NCBI GenBank assembly: GCA_016714985.1
Contig: JADKBS010000025.1
Span: 62,001-126,000 of the forward strand
DNA: 64,000 bases
Direction: 5' to 3'
DNA from: Saprospiraceae bacterium
Lineage (GTDB): Bacteria; Bacteroidota; Bacteroidia; Chitinophagales; Saprospiraceae
Within the stretch, counting starts at the first letter, position 1, and every line of letters starts with the position of its first letter. This document shows positions 35,410 to 45,142 of the stretch, in pieces. Below the pieces are notes generated by a model, which saw only the letters and a program-made list of their open reading frames with translations, was not told where the DNA came from and ran no database searches. The position numbers and the translations under genes were made by a program.

Positions 35410-37083
35410 TCAAGCCCTGCCGGGGGGCACAGGTTTTCCGCTTGCAGCAGCAGCTGCCCTATCACGGAATTTCTTCTTGCGATTGCCCTTCACTTTGGCT
35501 GCTTTCTTGGCTGCTTCGTAGGCATTGGTCACCCCACCGGTCACACAAAGCTCCGTGAAAGGAACCAACTTCTCTTCATCGCCAGGCAATTTAACCTTGG
35601 TATTAGCGCTCATCGTAGTGCTTGACATCAGCACCTCCTTTACCTGCTCAGCACTGAGGTCAGGGTAGTAGGAGCGGATGGTTGCCGCAACGCCAGCAGC
35701 CACTGGGGATGCCATACTTGTACCATCGAGGTGCTCATAACCGCCATCGGGGGTCGTGGCATAGATGGCAACACCGGGGGCGAACAGGTCAACGTTCTCT
35801 TTGCCATAGTTGGAGAAATCGGCGGCCATGTCCTCGCCACTCTGCCAGCTAAGTGCTCCAACTTCCAGCCAGTTTTTGGCATATTTTGGGCCAAACAAGC
35901 CTTTTTTCTCGAACTTGTCATTGGGGTAATTGGATGACTCGTCATTGTTCTGGTGGGAATTGCCTGCCGCATGAACCAACAGCACGTCGTTCTTTAAGGC
36001 ATATTTTACGGCTTTGTCCACTGCACCTTTGTCCCAAGACTCGCTTTTACCGAAGCTCATGTTGATGACGGTAGCGCCATTGTCAACGGCATAGATGATG
36101 GCATTGGCCACATCCTTATCCCGCTCGTCGCCATCGGGCACACAACGGATGGCCATGATTTTCACGTTGTTGGCGATGCCATCCATGCCTTTGCCGTTGT
36201 TGCGGCTCGCCGCAATGATACCGGCTACGTGCGTACCGTGCTTGGCGTCAGGGCCTTTCACGTCACTGTTGCCATAGCCTTTTTCGTAGCTGTCGGCATA
36301 GTTGTCGCCCACCACAGAGCGGCCATCGAAGTCAACATTGTACTGGTATTTGGCCTTAGAGGTAAGGTAGTCCACATATTCCTGAAGGCCATCTTGCACC
36401 TCTTTGGCAGAGCTGCCCTCACCCATCATGCCCATCATGATTTGGGCGGCACGCTTCAGGTTGGCGTCGGGGGAGTCGAATTTTTGCAGGTCTTCGATTG
36501 TGACTTCCTTTTTGCCGATTTGCTTTTGCAGCGATTTCATAGCTTCCAAAATGCCGCCATAAGTTTGCAAATCGCCCTCGGCTTTTTCACGTTCCTTGGT
36601 CACGGACTCTTCCAGTTTTTTGTATTTTTCATACTCCTTCTTCTCCTTGCCGGAAAGTTTAGTGGCATCTTTCCCTTGGAACTTCTTTTTGTAGTGTGCC
36701 ACCAGGCGGGTGCCTTCCAACTGGTCGGGGCCAACGTTCTTACCGTCCTTGCCACCGATGAAGTTCCAGCCATAGACATCGTCCACGTAGCCGTTCTTGT
36801 CGTCATCTATTTTGTTCCCGGGGATTTCACCGGGGTTGGTCCACATCACGTCCTTCAGGTCTTCGTGCAGGGGGTCAATGCCTCCGTCAATGACGGCGAC
36901 CACCACGGTTTCCGATTTTTTGCCGGAGAGCACATCGCTGTACATTTTATTGGCGCTGACGCCATAATAGCCGTCTTTCATTTTGTCGAGGTGCTGCCAG
37001 TTGTCGGGTGGCGCTGCAAGTTGTGCAAAACCAATAAAGGGCAGGCCAACCATTGCGGCCAGCATCAAGGATTTAATCTTCAT
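35410..37083 (-). CDS. Secreted S8 (subtilisin-like) serine protease
   Basis: A 557-residue exported peptidase. From the ATG at 37083 it has a signal peptide (KIKSLMLAAMVGLPFIGFAQ). The triad is complete: Asp66 (VIDGGIDP), His282 (KHGTHVAGI) and Ser455 (DGTSMASPVAAG); Asn374 in AAGNSH makes the oxyanion hole. The 216 residues between Asp and His are far longer than usual and include a charged coiled coil (KEKKEYEKYKKLEESVTKER). No separate propeptide or T9SS domain was found; the end is basic and low-complexity (GNRKKKFRDRAAAAASGK). An upstream ATG at 37140 precedes the signal peptide by 19 residues and is unlikely. Confidence 0.88.
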   Translation of the reverse strand: MKIKSLMLAAMVGLPFIGFAQLAAPPDNWQHLDKMKDGYYGVSANKMYSDVLSGKKSETVVVAVIDGGIDPLHEDLKDVMWTNPGEIPGNKIDDDKNGYVDDVYGWNFIGGKDGKNVGPDQLEGTRLVAHYKKKFQGKDATKLSGKEKKEYEKYKKLEESVTKEREKAEGDLQTYGGILEAMKSLQKQIGKKEVTIEDLQKFDSPDANLKRAAQIMMGMMGEGSSAKEVQDGLQEYVDYLTSKAKYQYNVDFDGRSVVGDNYADSYEKGYGNSDVKGPDAKHGTHVAGIIAASRNNGKGMDGIANNVKIMAIRCVPDGDERDKDVANAIIYAVDNGATVINMSFGKSESWDKGAVDKAVKYALKNDVLLVHAAGNSHQNNDESSNYPNDKFEKKGLFGPKYAKNWLEVGALSWQSGEDMAADFSNYGKENVDLFAPGVAIYATTPDGGYEHLDGTSMASPVAAGVAATIRSYYPDLSAEQVKEVLMSSTTMSANTKVKLPGDEEKLVPFTELCVTGGVTNAYEAAKKAAKVKGNRKKKFRDRAAAAASGKPVPPGRA

Positions 37084-37410
37084 GTTCTTTTTTATGGTTG
37101 AAATTTTTTTTTGAAAAAAGTTTGCAAAGCTACATGCCATTTACATGAAACTTGGCAATGAACGCAGGATTTCTAAAAACGTTGAACGAAACCCACAGAA
37201 AACGCAACATTGATGACCAAATTTCATGGTAAGCGCAAACAAGGACAAAGAAATTAGGGGAGGGTGGCAACGAAACCATGAAACCATTTGAGGTGAGTTG
37301 GCAGTTTGACAGTGACAGTGGGTAGTGGGCAGTCAGCTTCTGCTAAACCTTCTCACTCCAACCATGAACCCATGAAACCTGAAACCATGAACCAGCACAG
37401 CCATGAAACA

Positions 37411-37433
37411 AAAAACGCCCCAATTTGGGGCGT
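37411..37433 (-). terminator. Rho-independent terminator
   Basis: Minus-strand stem ACGCCCC / GGGGCGT followed by TTTTTTG. It lies 105 bp after the stop of the T9SS gene at 37538. The rest of 37084-37537 has degenerate GAAACCATGA repeats and no gene. Confidence 0.75.
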
Positions 37434-37537
37434 CGAATGTTTGTACATAGTTTGTAGAACAAATACAAAAATGGTTCTGGTGAACCAAAACGGGTGTTGG
37501 CTGGAGCCTATTCTCACCCTTGTTATTTAAAGTGGGT

Positions 37538-38341
37538 TTAGTGTTGAACCACTATTTTTTGAGCTACTTGGCCGATTTCGTTGCGGAGCTGTGCCAAGTA
37601 AAGACCGTTTGGAAGCAGGCTCGCATCAAATTCGATGTTGTTTTCACCAGCAATCATATTGATTTGCCGCTGCGTTATTCGATTGCCGAGCAAATCTATT
37701 AACTGAAATTGAAATTGACCTGTTATTTGTGAATTTATTTTAATTTGAGCGATTCCGGCGGCTGGATTTGGCACCGTTTGAATGCTCAGGTGCTTGCTCA
37801 GGTCGTTGGTCGAGTTCACGCCGCATGGGTCGCTGGCATTGGCGTTTACTTGGATGGTATATTTCCCAGGAGCGAGGTTGGCGTCTGGGAAAACGATGGG
37901 CAGCGGGAATACGGAACCATTAACAAAAGCTGCCCCGCCAATGGTCAAATCATAACCGCCGGGTGCATTGGCGCCGGTGGCAATTCCAAACAATTTGGCA
38001 CAGCCAATGGTATTGCTGGTAAAATGGCAGTTTGGTGGCTCACAGATGTAGTTGATGCCAGCTGGAAGTCCCGTTACGGTATTCACGGTCACGGAATCCA
38101 GCGGGAAGCTAAGTCCCGAGTACGTCAAGGTATCGTTAACCACGATGGTCAAGGTAAACTCGAATGGTTGACCGATAACGGCGCATTCGGTGATGCCCCC
38201 ATTTGGGTTGATGGCCGGTTCGTACGGCTCTGGATACACGCCCGCAGTCGAATCGGCATACGACATGTCCGGGTTGCAGTTCTGCGCTGCCATGAGGTTG
38301 GCGAAGGCACAAAGCATCATTGCGAGTAAGAATCTTGTCAT
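37538..38341 (-). CDS. T9SS type A sorting domain protein
   Basis: A 267-residue secreted protein. The signal peptide is MTRFLLAMMLCAFANLMA, cut before QNCNPD. The middle is a beta-sandwich-like region with several cysteines (ICEPPNCHF, NTIGCAKLFG). The C-terminal 80 residues are a type A sorting domain (VPNPAAGIAQIKI, LLPNGLYLAQL, QKIVVQH), directing export through the type IX pathway. No enzymatic motif was recognised; a surface or matrix role is likely. It is divergent from the TonB receptor at 38686. Confidence 0.88.
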   Translation of the reverse strand: MTRFLLAMMLCAFANLMAAQNCNPDMSYADSTAGVYPEPYEPAINPNGGITECAVIGQPFEFTLTIVVNDTLTYSGLSFPLDSVTVNTVTGLPAGINYICEPPNCHFTSNTIGCAKLFGIATGANAPGGYDLTIGGAAFVNGSVFPLPIVFPDANLAPGKYTIQVNANASDPCGVNSTNDLSKHLSIQTVPNPAAGIAQIKINSQITGQFQFQLIDLLGNRITQRQINMIAGENNIEFDASLLPNGLYLAQLRNEIGQVAQKIVVQH

Positions 38342-38685
38342 AAAGCAATTGTTTTTGAATTAAGAATTTGCAAGTCCAGTAGGTAATTCGACCTTGCATT
38401 TGATTGCAAAGCTGGTAAACTTCCCCGACTTGCAAGTGCATAGCAAGTTGTAATTATTTTTTGTTGGTGTTTTGGGGCAACCACTATTTTTGCGGCCTAT
38501 AATTTCAAGTCGTTTCCTACGTATGGAATGGCGCCCAGTGACTACTCTTTTGATTCGCCGAAAATTACTGGCGTTACTCAAAGCTGCACCGAGAATATTT
38601 CCCAAGAGAAAAAATGAATGGAATTGCCTAAAATTGCTTGCGCTTTTTTCAAAGAAAAGCTGCGAGCCACAACCACATATTGATT
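38342..38685. other. Divergent intergenic region
   Basis: 344 bp between the T9SS protein and TonB receptor genes. It must hold both promoters. No convincing consensus, RNA gene or repeat was seen. Confidence 0.4.
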
Positions 38686-41055
38686 ATGAACAACATCAAA
38701 TCTACCCTTCTGGCCAGCTTGCTGGTTTTTTCCTTCGGTTTCATTTGGGGCCAAAAAGCGACGTTGTATGGCAATCTTGCTGATGCAGACAGTAAAGAAC
38801 TGCTTGTTTCTGCAACGGTGCAGGCTGGAATCATTGGTACCATTACCGACCTTAACGGTTATTACGAACTCTCGCTCGACCCCGGAAGCTATGAAATCGT
38901 TTTCAGTTTTGTGGGCCTCGAAACCCTTACGGAGGTCGTCACCCTTAAGGAAGGTGAGTCCCGGCAACTTGACGTATTCCTCTCGGAGAGCACCAATATC
39001 CTTAGCATGGCCACCGTCACCAGTGGAAGGCATGAGATGGCACTGGGCGAGGTAACTGTTTCCCTTGACGTGCTCAAGCCCAACCTCATTCAAAATACCA
39101 ACCAAACCAGCTTAAGTGGACTGCTTGACAAAGTGCCCGGGGTGAACCTCGTAGGCGATCAAGCCAATATCCGTGGTGGTTCAGGGTTTAGTTACGGGGC
39201 TGGCAGCCGGGTGCTGTTGCTTGTTGACGACATGCCCATCATGCAGGCTGACGCTGGCTATCCGCAATGGGAAGACGTGCCCCTTGAGAATATCGAGCAA
39301 GTGGAAGTGGTAAAAGGCGCCGCATCGGCACTGTACGGTTCTTCGGCGCTCAATGGTATCATCAATGTGCGCACAGCCTTTGCAAAGGCAGAGCCAGAAA
39401 CTCAATTTTCCCCTTTTCTTTTGGTGTATGGCGAGCCTAGGAACAAGGCATCCAAATGGTGGGACACGCCCCGGTATGCAACTGGCGGAAGCGCCGTGCA
39501 CCGCCAAAAATTTGGCAAATTCGATGTGGTGCTTGGCGGCAACTATTACCGACAGGAGAGCGTCAACGACAGCACTTGGAGCAGGCGTGGCCGAATCAAT
39601 TTCAGTACCCGCTACCGCATCACCGATCGGCTTTCCGTAGGCCTGAACGGCAATTTCAACAAGTCCAAATCTGCGTCGTTCTTTTTTTGGGGCGGCTTGG
39701 ACAGCCTGTTGCTTAGGCCCGGCGCGGCTGTTTCCGAAGGCGGAAACCAGCGATACAATATTGACCCCTACATCACCTATTTTGACAAGGCCAATAATCG
39801 CCACAAGCTGCAAGGCCGTTTTTTCAATGTGAAGAACAACACAGGCACATCCGAAGCTGACCAATCGAACCGTTCAGAGGTCGTTTACGGAGAATACCAG
39901 TTCCAACGCAAAATGGAGCGCATCGGCCTCGTTGCGTCGGCCGGGGCAGTCTATATAGGCACAGCGGTGAAGGCACCGCTTTATGGCGACACGACCTTCA
40001 CCAGCCGCAACATGGCGGGCTACCTCCAGTTGGATAAAAAATTCTTTGACAAACTGAACATCTCTGGCGGCTTCCGCTATGAAAACAACCTCGTGCTGAC
40101 ACCCGAAGTGATTGAATACAAGAATAAGGATGTCATTGTGCGAAGGGATACCGTGCCAGGTGGCGAGATCAAGGAATCAAAACCCGTTTTCCGACTTGGT
40201 ACAAGCTACGAACTGGGCCGGGCGACCTTCCTTCGGGCCTCTTGGGGGCAGGGCTACCGCTTCCCAAGCATTGCCGAGAAGTTCATTTTTACCCTTTTTG
40301 GTGGCACCCCAATTTTACCCAACGTAGATTTAGTCTCTGAAACGGGCTGGTCCTCGGAAATTGGCTTGCGCCAAGGTTTCAAGCTCGGCGGCTTCAGCGG
40401 CTTCCTCGATTTGGCAGGTTTCATCAGTGAATATGAGGATATGATGGAGTTCAACGTGGTGTTCCAAGGCTTTTTGGCTTCCTTTCAATCGCAAAACGTG
40501 GGCAATACCCGTATCAAAGGCTTGGAAGGAAGCATCACGGGTAGGGGTGATTTGTTCGGCCTTGAAACTACGGTGCTGGCTGGCTATACTTTTATAGACC
40601 CCCGCTTTAAGGAATGGGCACCGTTGGATTCCCTCAAAAATGGCTCGGCCGCATTCCGTATGACGGATGCCTATCGCAACGGCATCAACTCCTCGGTTTG
40701 CTCAGCCGGCAATTCCTGCGAAAACATCCTCAAGTACCGCTATAAGCACACGGCCAAGGTGGACATAGAATCACGGGCTGGCAAGTTCTCCTTTGGGATA
40801 AGCGCAATCTACAATAGCTTCATGAAGAATATTGACGAGGTGTTTGAGGCGCTGATAGTTCCTGGCCTGCGCCAATACCGGAAAGAAAACAACAAGGGCG
40901 ACCTTGTGCTGGGGGCACGGGCCGCCTACTTTCCGAACGACCATTTGAAGCTGGCCCTCATCCTCGGCAACGTGACGAATGAGGAGTGGGTGGCCCGCCC
41001 TGGCAAGGTGGAAGCGCCAAGGCACTATACTTTGAGGGTGGATTATAGTTTTTGA
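38686..41055 (+). CDS. TonB-dependent receptor
   Basis: A 789-residue outer-membrane transporter. From the ATG at 38686 a signal peptide (MNNIKSTLLASLLVFSFGF) ends near WG-Q. A carboxypeptidase-like regulatory domain follows (ATVQAGIIGTITDLNGYYEL), then the plug (LSGLLDKVPGVNLVGDQANI, GSRVLLLVDDMPI, QVEVVKGAASALYGSSALNG) and a 22-strand-type barrel ending YTLRVDYSF. No STN domain, SusD or metal-uptake genes adjoin it, so the substrate is unknown. The upstream in-frame ATG at 38638 would place 16 residues before the signal peptide. Confidence 0.9.
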   Translation: MNNIKSTLLASLLVFSFGFIWGQKATLYGNLADADSKELLVSATVQAGIIGTITDLNGYYELSLDPGSYEIVFSFVGLETLTEVVTLKEGESRQLDVFLSESTNILSMATVTSGRHEMALGEVTVSLDVLKPNLIQNTNQTSLSGLLDKVPGVNLVGDQANIRGGSGFSYGAGSRVLLLVDDMPIMQADAGYPQWEDVPLENIEQVEVVKGAASALYGSSALNGIINVRTAFAKAEPETQFSPFLLVYGEPRNKASKWWDTPRYATGGSAVHRQKFGKFDVVLGGNYYRQESVNDSTWSRRGRINFSTRYRITDRLSVGLNGNFNKSKSASFFFWGGLDSLLLRPGAAVSEGGNQRYNIDPYITYFDKANNRHKLQGRFFNVKNNTGTSEADQSNRSEVVYGEYQFQRKMERIGLVASAGAVYIGTAVKAPLYGDTTFTSRNMAGYLQLDKKFFDKLNISGGFRYENNLVLTPEVIEYKNKDVIVRRDTVPGGEIKESKPVFRLGTSYELGRATFLRASWGQGYRFPSIAEKFIFTLFGGTPILPNVDLVSETGWSSEIGLRQGFKLGGFSGFLDLAGFISEYEDMMEFNVVFQGFLASFQSQNVGNTRIKGLEGSITGRGDLFGLETTVLAGYTFIDPRFKEWAPLDSLKNGSAAFRMTDAYRNGINSSVCSAGNSCENILKYRYKHTAKVDIESRAGKFSFGISAIYNSFMKNIDEVFEALIVPGLRQYRKENNKGDLVLGARAAYFPNDHLKLALILGNVTNEEWVARPGKVEAPRHYTLRVDYSF

Positions 41056-41081
41056 ATGCGGAACCTGACACTGGATCTTAT

Positions 41082-41189
41082 TTATACTTTGGAGCGCTAG
41101 GTTTTGTCCATTTGAAATTGCTGTTGGCCTTTTGCTATTGGCTGTTGGCCAAAAACCAATGGCCAAAAGCTAACGGCCAGAAGTATATT
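41082..41189. repeat. TTATACTTTGGA repeat, copy R1
   Basis: A 108-bp element with inverted ends TTATACTTTGGA and GGCCAGAAGTATA. It shares TTGTCCATTT, TTGCTGTTGGCC and GCTAACGGCCAGAAGTATA with copy R2 at 51561. It lies between the TonB receptor and the KAS III-like gene. Confidence 0.7.
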
Positions 41190-41259
41190 TCGGCTCCAAT
41201 GCAAGCAAAACACGTTTCCTTTGCCCCAAAATCCAATGACCCTGATGACCTCATAGCTT

Positions 41260-42246
41260 ATGCCCAACGTTAGAATCGCCCAAGTTTCATCCTACCTGCC
41301 AGATAGGGTAGTGACCAATGAAGAAATCGAACAACAGGTGAACGTTGAGAAACAGCTCCTTCCGCCTGGTATCCTGGAGAAACTTTTTCGCAATCGGGAG
41401 CGCCGCTTCGCTGCCCGAGACGTACAAACCTCCGACCTGGCAGCAAATGCTGCTAGGCCAATTGTTGAGCAGTTTGGGGCGGAGCGCATTGAGTACCTGA
41501 TTTTTGCAGGGGCTTGCTCCGACCTCATTGAGCCTGCTACAGCGAATATTGTTCAGCATAAACTCGGCCTTCGGTGCCCTGCTTTCGATTTAAAGAATGC
41601 TTGCAACAGCTTTGTGGATGCCATCACGGTGGCAAATTCGTTCATTCAAACTGGTGTTTGTGGGAACGTGCTTATAGTCACTGGTGAAAAGTTGAGTGAC
41701 GGGGTTAGGCTTGATGGGAACCATACGGCAGCCCACCTTGCTGCCTTTAGTTTGGGCGATGCAGGTGCAGCCATGCTCCTCACCCTGTCCGACAACGAAA
41801 GCGGCATCCACTTCCAAAAAAAACTGACCCGTGGCCAACATTGGCAACTTTGTACCATCAAAGGAGGTGGATCCATGTTTCCGCAGGAGCCTCACATGAA
41901 CTACTTCGAGGGCAGTACATCCGAGCTGAAGTCGGTAATACTTGAAGAGGGGGTGGCTTTCGTTAAAGCATGTTACGAAGAATCGGGCTGGTCTGCCGAC
42001 ATGATAGACCACTTGTTTACCCATCAGGTGTCTGGCGGCACTTTCAGGGTGGTGGAACAGGCCACGGGCATTCCAGTCGAGCGCATTACCTCTGTCTTCG
42101 AAAAATCTGGCAACACCGCTGCCGCCTCAATCCCACTTGCCATCTGCGATGCCCTAAAGGCTGGCCGCCTCAAGCGTGGCGACAAGGTCATGCTGTTCGG
42201 CATAGCGGCGGGTGCCAGCCTTTCCATACAATTCCTTACTTGGTGA
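41260..42246 (+). CDS. 3-oxoacyl-ACP synthase III-like thiolase-fold enzyme
   Basis: A 328-residue KAS III (FabH-like) condensing enzyme. The catalytic triad is Cys115 (LKNACNSFVDA), His255 (FTHQVSGG) and Asn285 (KSGNTAAAS). The glycine-rich C-terminus (MLFGIAAGASLSIQFLTW) is typical. Its divergence from canonical FabH, such as the long N-terminal VNVEKQLLPPGILEKLF, suggests a secondary-lipid or OleA-like condensation rather than housekeeping fatty-acid initiation. The neighbours give no pathway. Confidence 0.85.
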   Translation: MPNVRIAQVSSYLPDRVVTNEEIEQQVNVEKQLLPPGILEKLFRNRERRFAARDVQTSDLAANAARPIVEQFGAERIEYLIFAGACSDLIEPATANIVQHKLGLRCPAFDLKNACNSFVDAITVANSFIQTGVCGNVLIVTGEKLSDGVRLDGNHTAAHLAAFSLGDAGAAMLLTLSDNESGIHFQKKLTRGQHWQLCTIKGGGSMFPQEPHMNYFEGSTSELKSVILEEGVAFVKACYEESGWSADMIDHLFTHQVSGGTFRVVEQATGIPVERITSVFEKSGNTAAASIPLAICDALKAGRLKRGDKVMLFGIAAGASLSIQFLTW

Positions 42247-42315
42247 TTTTTACAGGCAGCGCATGATATGCTCGGCTTTTCTTTATTTTGCCCCTTCATT
42301 CATCAAAGCCAAATT

Positions 42316-44340
42316 ATGCCCACGTTTACACCATTTCAACAAGCCATCCGACAAGGCATTCCCGACAAACTGCCCGCCCCCAAGCCCTACGACCCCGTTG
42401 TTTCTCATGCGCCCAAGCGGGTCATTGAAGGCGTTTTATCCAAAGAAGAAAAAAAGCTCGCCGTGCGCAATGCGCTGCGCTATTTCGATAAAAAGCACCA
42501 TGCCGTGCTGGCCCCTGAGTTTTTCGAAGAGCTGGAAACCTACGGACGCATCTATATGTACCGCTTCCGCCCCGATTATGAAATGCATGCCCGTCCTATC
42601 GGCGAGTACCCGGCCAAGTGCCAGCAGGCGGCGGCCATCATGCTCATGATTCAGAACAACCTCGACCCCACCGTTGCGAAGCACCCGCACGAACTCATTA
42701 CCTACGGTGGAAACGGAGCGGTTTTCCAGAACTGGGCGCAGTACTTGCTCACCATGCAGTACTTATCGCAAATGACAGATAAACAGACGCTTGCGATGTA
42801 CAGCGGCCATCCAATGGGCGTTTTTCCGTCGCACCGGGATGCTCCACGGGTCGTGGTGACCAATGGCATGATGATTCCTAATTACTCCAAAAAAGAGGAC
42901 TGGAACAAGTACAACGCCCTCGGCGTCACGCAGTATGGGCAGATGACGGCGGGGTCGTTCATGTACATCGGGCCGCAGGGCATCGTGCACGGTACGACCA
43001 TCACGCTGCTGAATGCGGGGCGCTTGCGCAAATTGGGGGCGAATGACTTGCGGGGCAAAATATTCGTGACCAGCGGACTTGGTGGCATGTCCGGCGCACA
43101 GGCCAAGGCTGCCGTCATCACCGGAGCAGTTGGTGTGCTGGCCGAGGTGGACGACAAGACCACCGAGCAGCGTATCGTGGATGGGTATATCCTTCGGGAA
43201 AACGTGTATCGTGATCTTGATTTACTCATCCAGCGCATCGAAGAATGTCGGAAAAACGGTACGGCCATCGCCCTGATTTATGCTGGCAACGTGGTGGATT
43301 TATTGGAGAAAATGGTGGGAAAAAACACCAAGGTTGAACTCCTGAGCGACCAGACGAGCCTGCATAATATTGACGACCTCGGCTACTGTCCGGCAGGCTA
43401 CACGTTTGAAGAAGCCAAGCAATTGATGAATTCCGATAAGCCGAGGTTCATGGACGAAGTGCGGAAAACCCTCATCCGCCATGCCAACGCCGTGAACACG
43501 ATGGCCGATCGTGGCACTTATTTTTGGGACTACGGCAACGCCTTCCTGCTCGAAGCGGGTAAGGCTGGGGCCAATGTTTTCAAGAACAAGGAAACGGGCG
43601 AGTACAAGTACCCCAGCTACGTGGAAGACATCATGGGGCCGATGTGCTTCGACTTTGGTTTCGGGCCGTTCCGCTGGGTCTGCTGCTCCGGCCAGAAAGC
43701 CGATTTGGATAAAACGGACGCCATCGCTGCACGGGTTTTGGAGGAAATCAAGGCCACTGCCCCCGCCGAAATTCAGGGCCAACTCAACGACAATATTATT
43801 TGGATAAAAAATGCTGACCGTGACCTGCCCATCGTCGGCTCAAAGTCCCGCATCCTCTACGCCGACGCTGAGGGCCGGGTGAAAATCGCCGAGGCGTTCA
43901 ACCAAGCCATTGCCAGCGGCGAACTGGCCGGCCCCGTGGTGCTGGGTCGTGACCACCACGACGTGAGCGGCACCGACTCGCCCTTCCGGGAAACCTCGAA
44001 CATTTACGACGGCAGCCGCTTTACCGCCGATATGGCCGTTCAGAACGTTATCGGCGACAGCTTCCGGGGTGCCACATGGGTCAGCCTGCACAACGGCGGT
44101 GGGGTGGGGTGGGGCGAGGTCATCAACGGTGGCTTCGGCTTGTTCCTTGATGGTTCCATCGCCGCCTCACTTCGGTTGAAATCCATGCTGTTTTGGGACG
44201 TGAACAACGGCATTGCCCGCCGCAGTTGGGCAAGGAACGAGGAGGCGATTTTTGCCATCAAACGGGAAATGAAACGGACGCCGGGGTTGGTGGTGACGCT
44301 GCCGAACTTGGTGGAGGATGAATTACTCGAAGGGCTGTAA
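42316..44340 (+). CDS. hutU: Urocanate hydratase
   Basis: Second step of histidine breakdown: hydrates urocanate to imidazolone propionate using tightly bound NAD+. About 674 residues, the longer Bacteroidota form. Signatures include YGGNGAVFQNWAQYLL, MYSGHPMGVFPSH, MTAGSFMYIGPQGIVHGTT, FVTSGLGGMSGAQ, the catalytic-Cys region GPMCFDFGFGPFRWVCCSG and SLHNGGGVGWGEVINGGFG. The ATG at 42316 before PTFTPFQQA is preferred over 42268. Other hut genes are not in the window. A strong terminator follows at once. Confidence 0.96.
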   Translation: MPTFTPFQQAIRQGIPDKLPAPKPYDPVVSHAPKRVIEGVLSKEEKKLAVRNALRYFDKKHHAVLAPEFFEELETYGRIYMYRFRPDYEMHARPIGEYPAKCQQAAAIMLMIQNNLDPTVAKHPHELITYGGNGAVFQNWAQYLLTMQYLSQMTDKQTLAMYSGHPMGVFPSHRDAPRVVVTNGMMIPNYSKKEDWNKYNALGVTQYGQMTAGSFMYIGPQGIVHGTTITLLNAGRLRKLGANDLRGKIFVTSGLGGMSGAQAKAAVITGAVGVLAEVDDKTTEQRIVDGYILRENVYRDLDLLIQRIEECRKNGTAIALIYAGNVVDLLEKMVGKNTKVELLSDQTSLHNIDDLGYCPAGYTFEEAKQLMNSDKPRFMDEVRKTLIRHANAVNTMADRGTYFWDYGNAFLLEAGKAGANVFKNKETGEYKYPSYVEDIMGPMCFDFGFGPFRWVCCSGQKADLDKTDAIAARVLEEIKATAPAEIQGQLNDNIIWIKNADRDLPIVGSKSRILYADAEGRVKIAEAFNQAIASGELAGPVVLGRDHHDVSGTDSPFRETSNIYDGSRFTADMAVQNVIGDSFRGATWVSLHNGGGVGWGEVINGGFGLFLDGSIAASLRLKSMLFWDVNNGIARRSWARNEEAIFAIKREMKRTPGLVVTLPNLVEDELLEGL

Positions 44341-44345
44341 AATAC

Positions 44346-44384
44346 AAAAACCCTTGAAAATCAACGACTTTCAAGGGCTTTTTA
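44346..44384. terminator. Bidirectional terminator
   Basis: Stem CCCTTGAAA / TTTCAAGGG followed by CTTTTT on plus and GTTTTTGTATTTT on minus, between hutU and the convergent GldM-like gene. Confidence 0.85.
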
Positions 44385-44399
44385 GCAAGTTGAACCCGC

Positions 44400-45081
44400 T
44401 TATTTTATATAAAAAACGAGGCTGTTCATTTGCCGTGGGTTTGGCGTTCCTTCCACCTTTGCAATCACTTGTTCAAAATAGAAACGGTCGCCTGAAGTAG
44501 CGCTATTTACAAGTGATCTTGCCTTTTCATTGAAATTGGATGATTTTACAGGAACCTCCACAGGGTCGCCTACTTTTGGCACCCTGATGAGGTTGTAGCT
44601 GACGATTTCGATAGTCAATTCGCCTTTATAACCACCTGCGTCAAACCCTAGTCCAAAGGTTTTTTTGAACTCATCTGGCGTAATTTCCCCATTAGTGAGG
44701 TTTGATCCATTCTCAAATTTCAATGCTGCAAGCGGGTCAGGAATCCGCTGCACATCGAAGTCAAAGTTCTTGAACTTGAACCCTTCGCCATGCACGGTCA
44801 AGGTGGTTTTGCCCGGATAATGGAATCGGAGGTTGAACTTGCCGTCCTCCAGTTTTTCGATGTCCACACCGTCGCTGCCGATGTAGATGTTCCCGCTCGG
44901 AATCCCCGGTACGCTTACCTGTACTTGGTTTTCCACGCCAATGTACATTTTGTCACTTTTGAGTGACCTTAGGCTGACTTCTTGTGCCTGCAAAATGCTT
45001 CCAGAAAAAAAGCATTAATGCCCAAAAAGCGACAGTTTGCAGCGAGGAGAAAGGGCCTTTCTTGATGTTTATCAACTTCAT
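44400..45081 (-). CDS. Secreted GldM C-terminal-domain-like protein (frameshifted)
   Basis: The main frame (44400-44993) encodes KMYIGVENQVQVSVPGIPS, VQRIPDPLAALKFENG and FKKTFGLGFDAGGYKGELTI, matching the two C-terminal domains of the type IX motor protein GldM/PorM. It lacks a proper start. One frame away, an ATG at 45081 begins a signal peptide (KLINIKKGPFSSLQTVAFWA, then LMLFF). Adding one T to the run of seven T (plus-strand A at 45005-45011) fuses them through SGSILQAQEVSL with a good cleavage site. The membrane helix and coiled regions of full GldM are absent, so this is a stand-alone periplasmic domain protein. The frameshift may be a sequencing error or phase variation. Confidence 0.75.
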
Positions 45082-45142
45082 TTTCTTATGTTAATTTAGT
45101 GAAAACAACCTCAGAATGAGGTATTTGTGCCAAAGTTACAAA

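Noticed and set aside
36229..37101. 290-codon plus-strand frame opposite the subtilase
   Set aside because: Antisense to a complete catalytic triad; hydrophobic composition arises from the complement of charged codons.
37306..37530. 74-codon frame between the subtilase and T9SS genes
   Set aside because: Made largely of CATGAAACC-type repeat DNA and covers a terminator.
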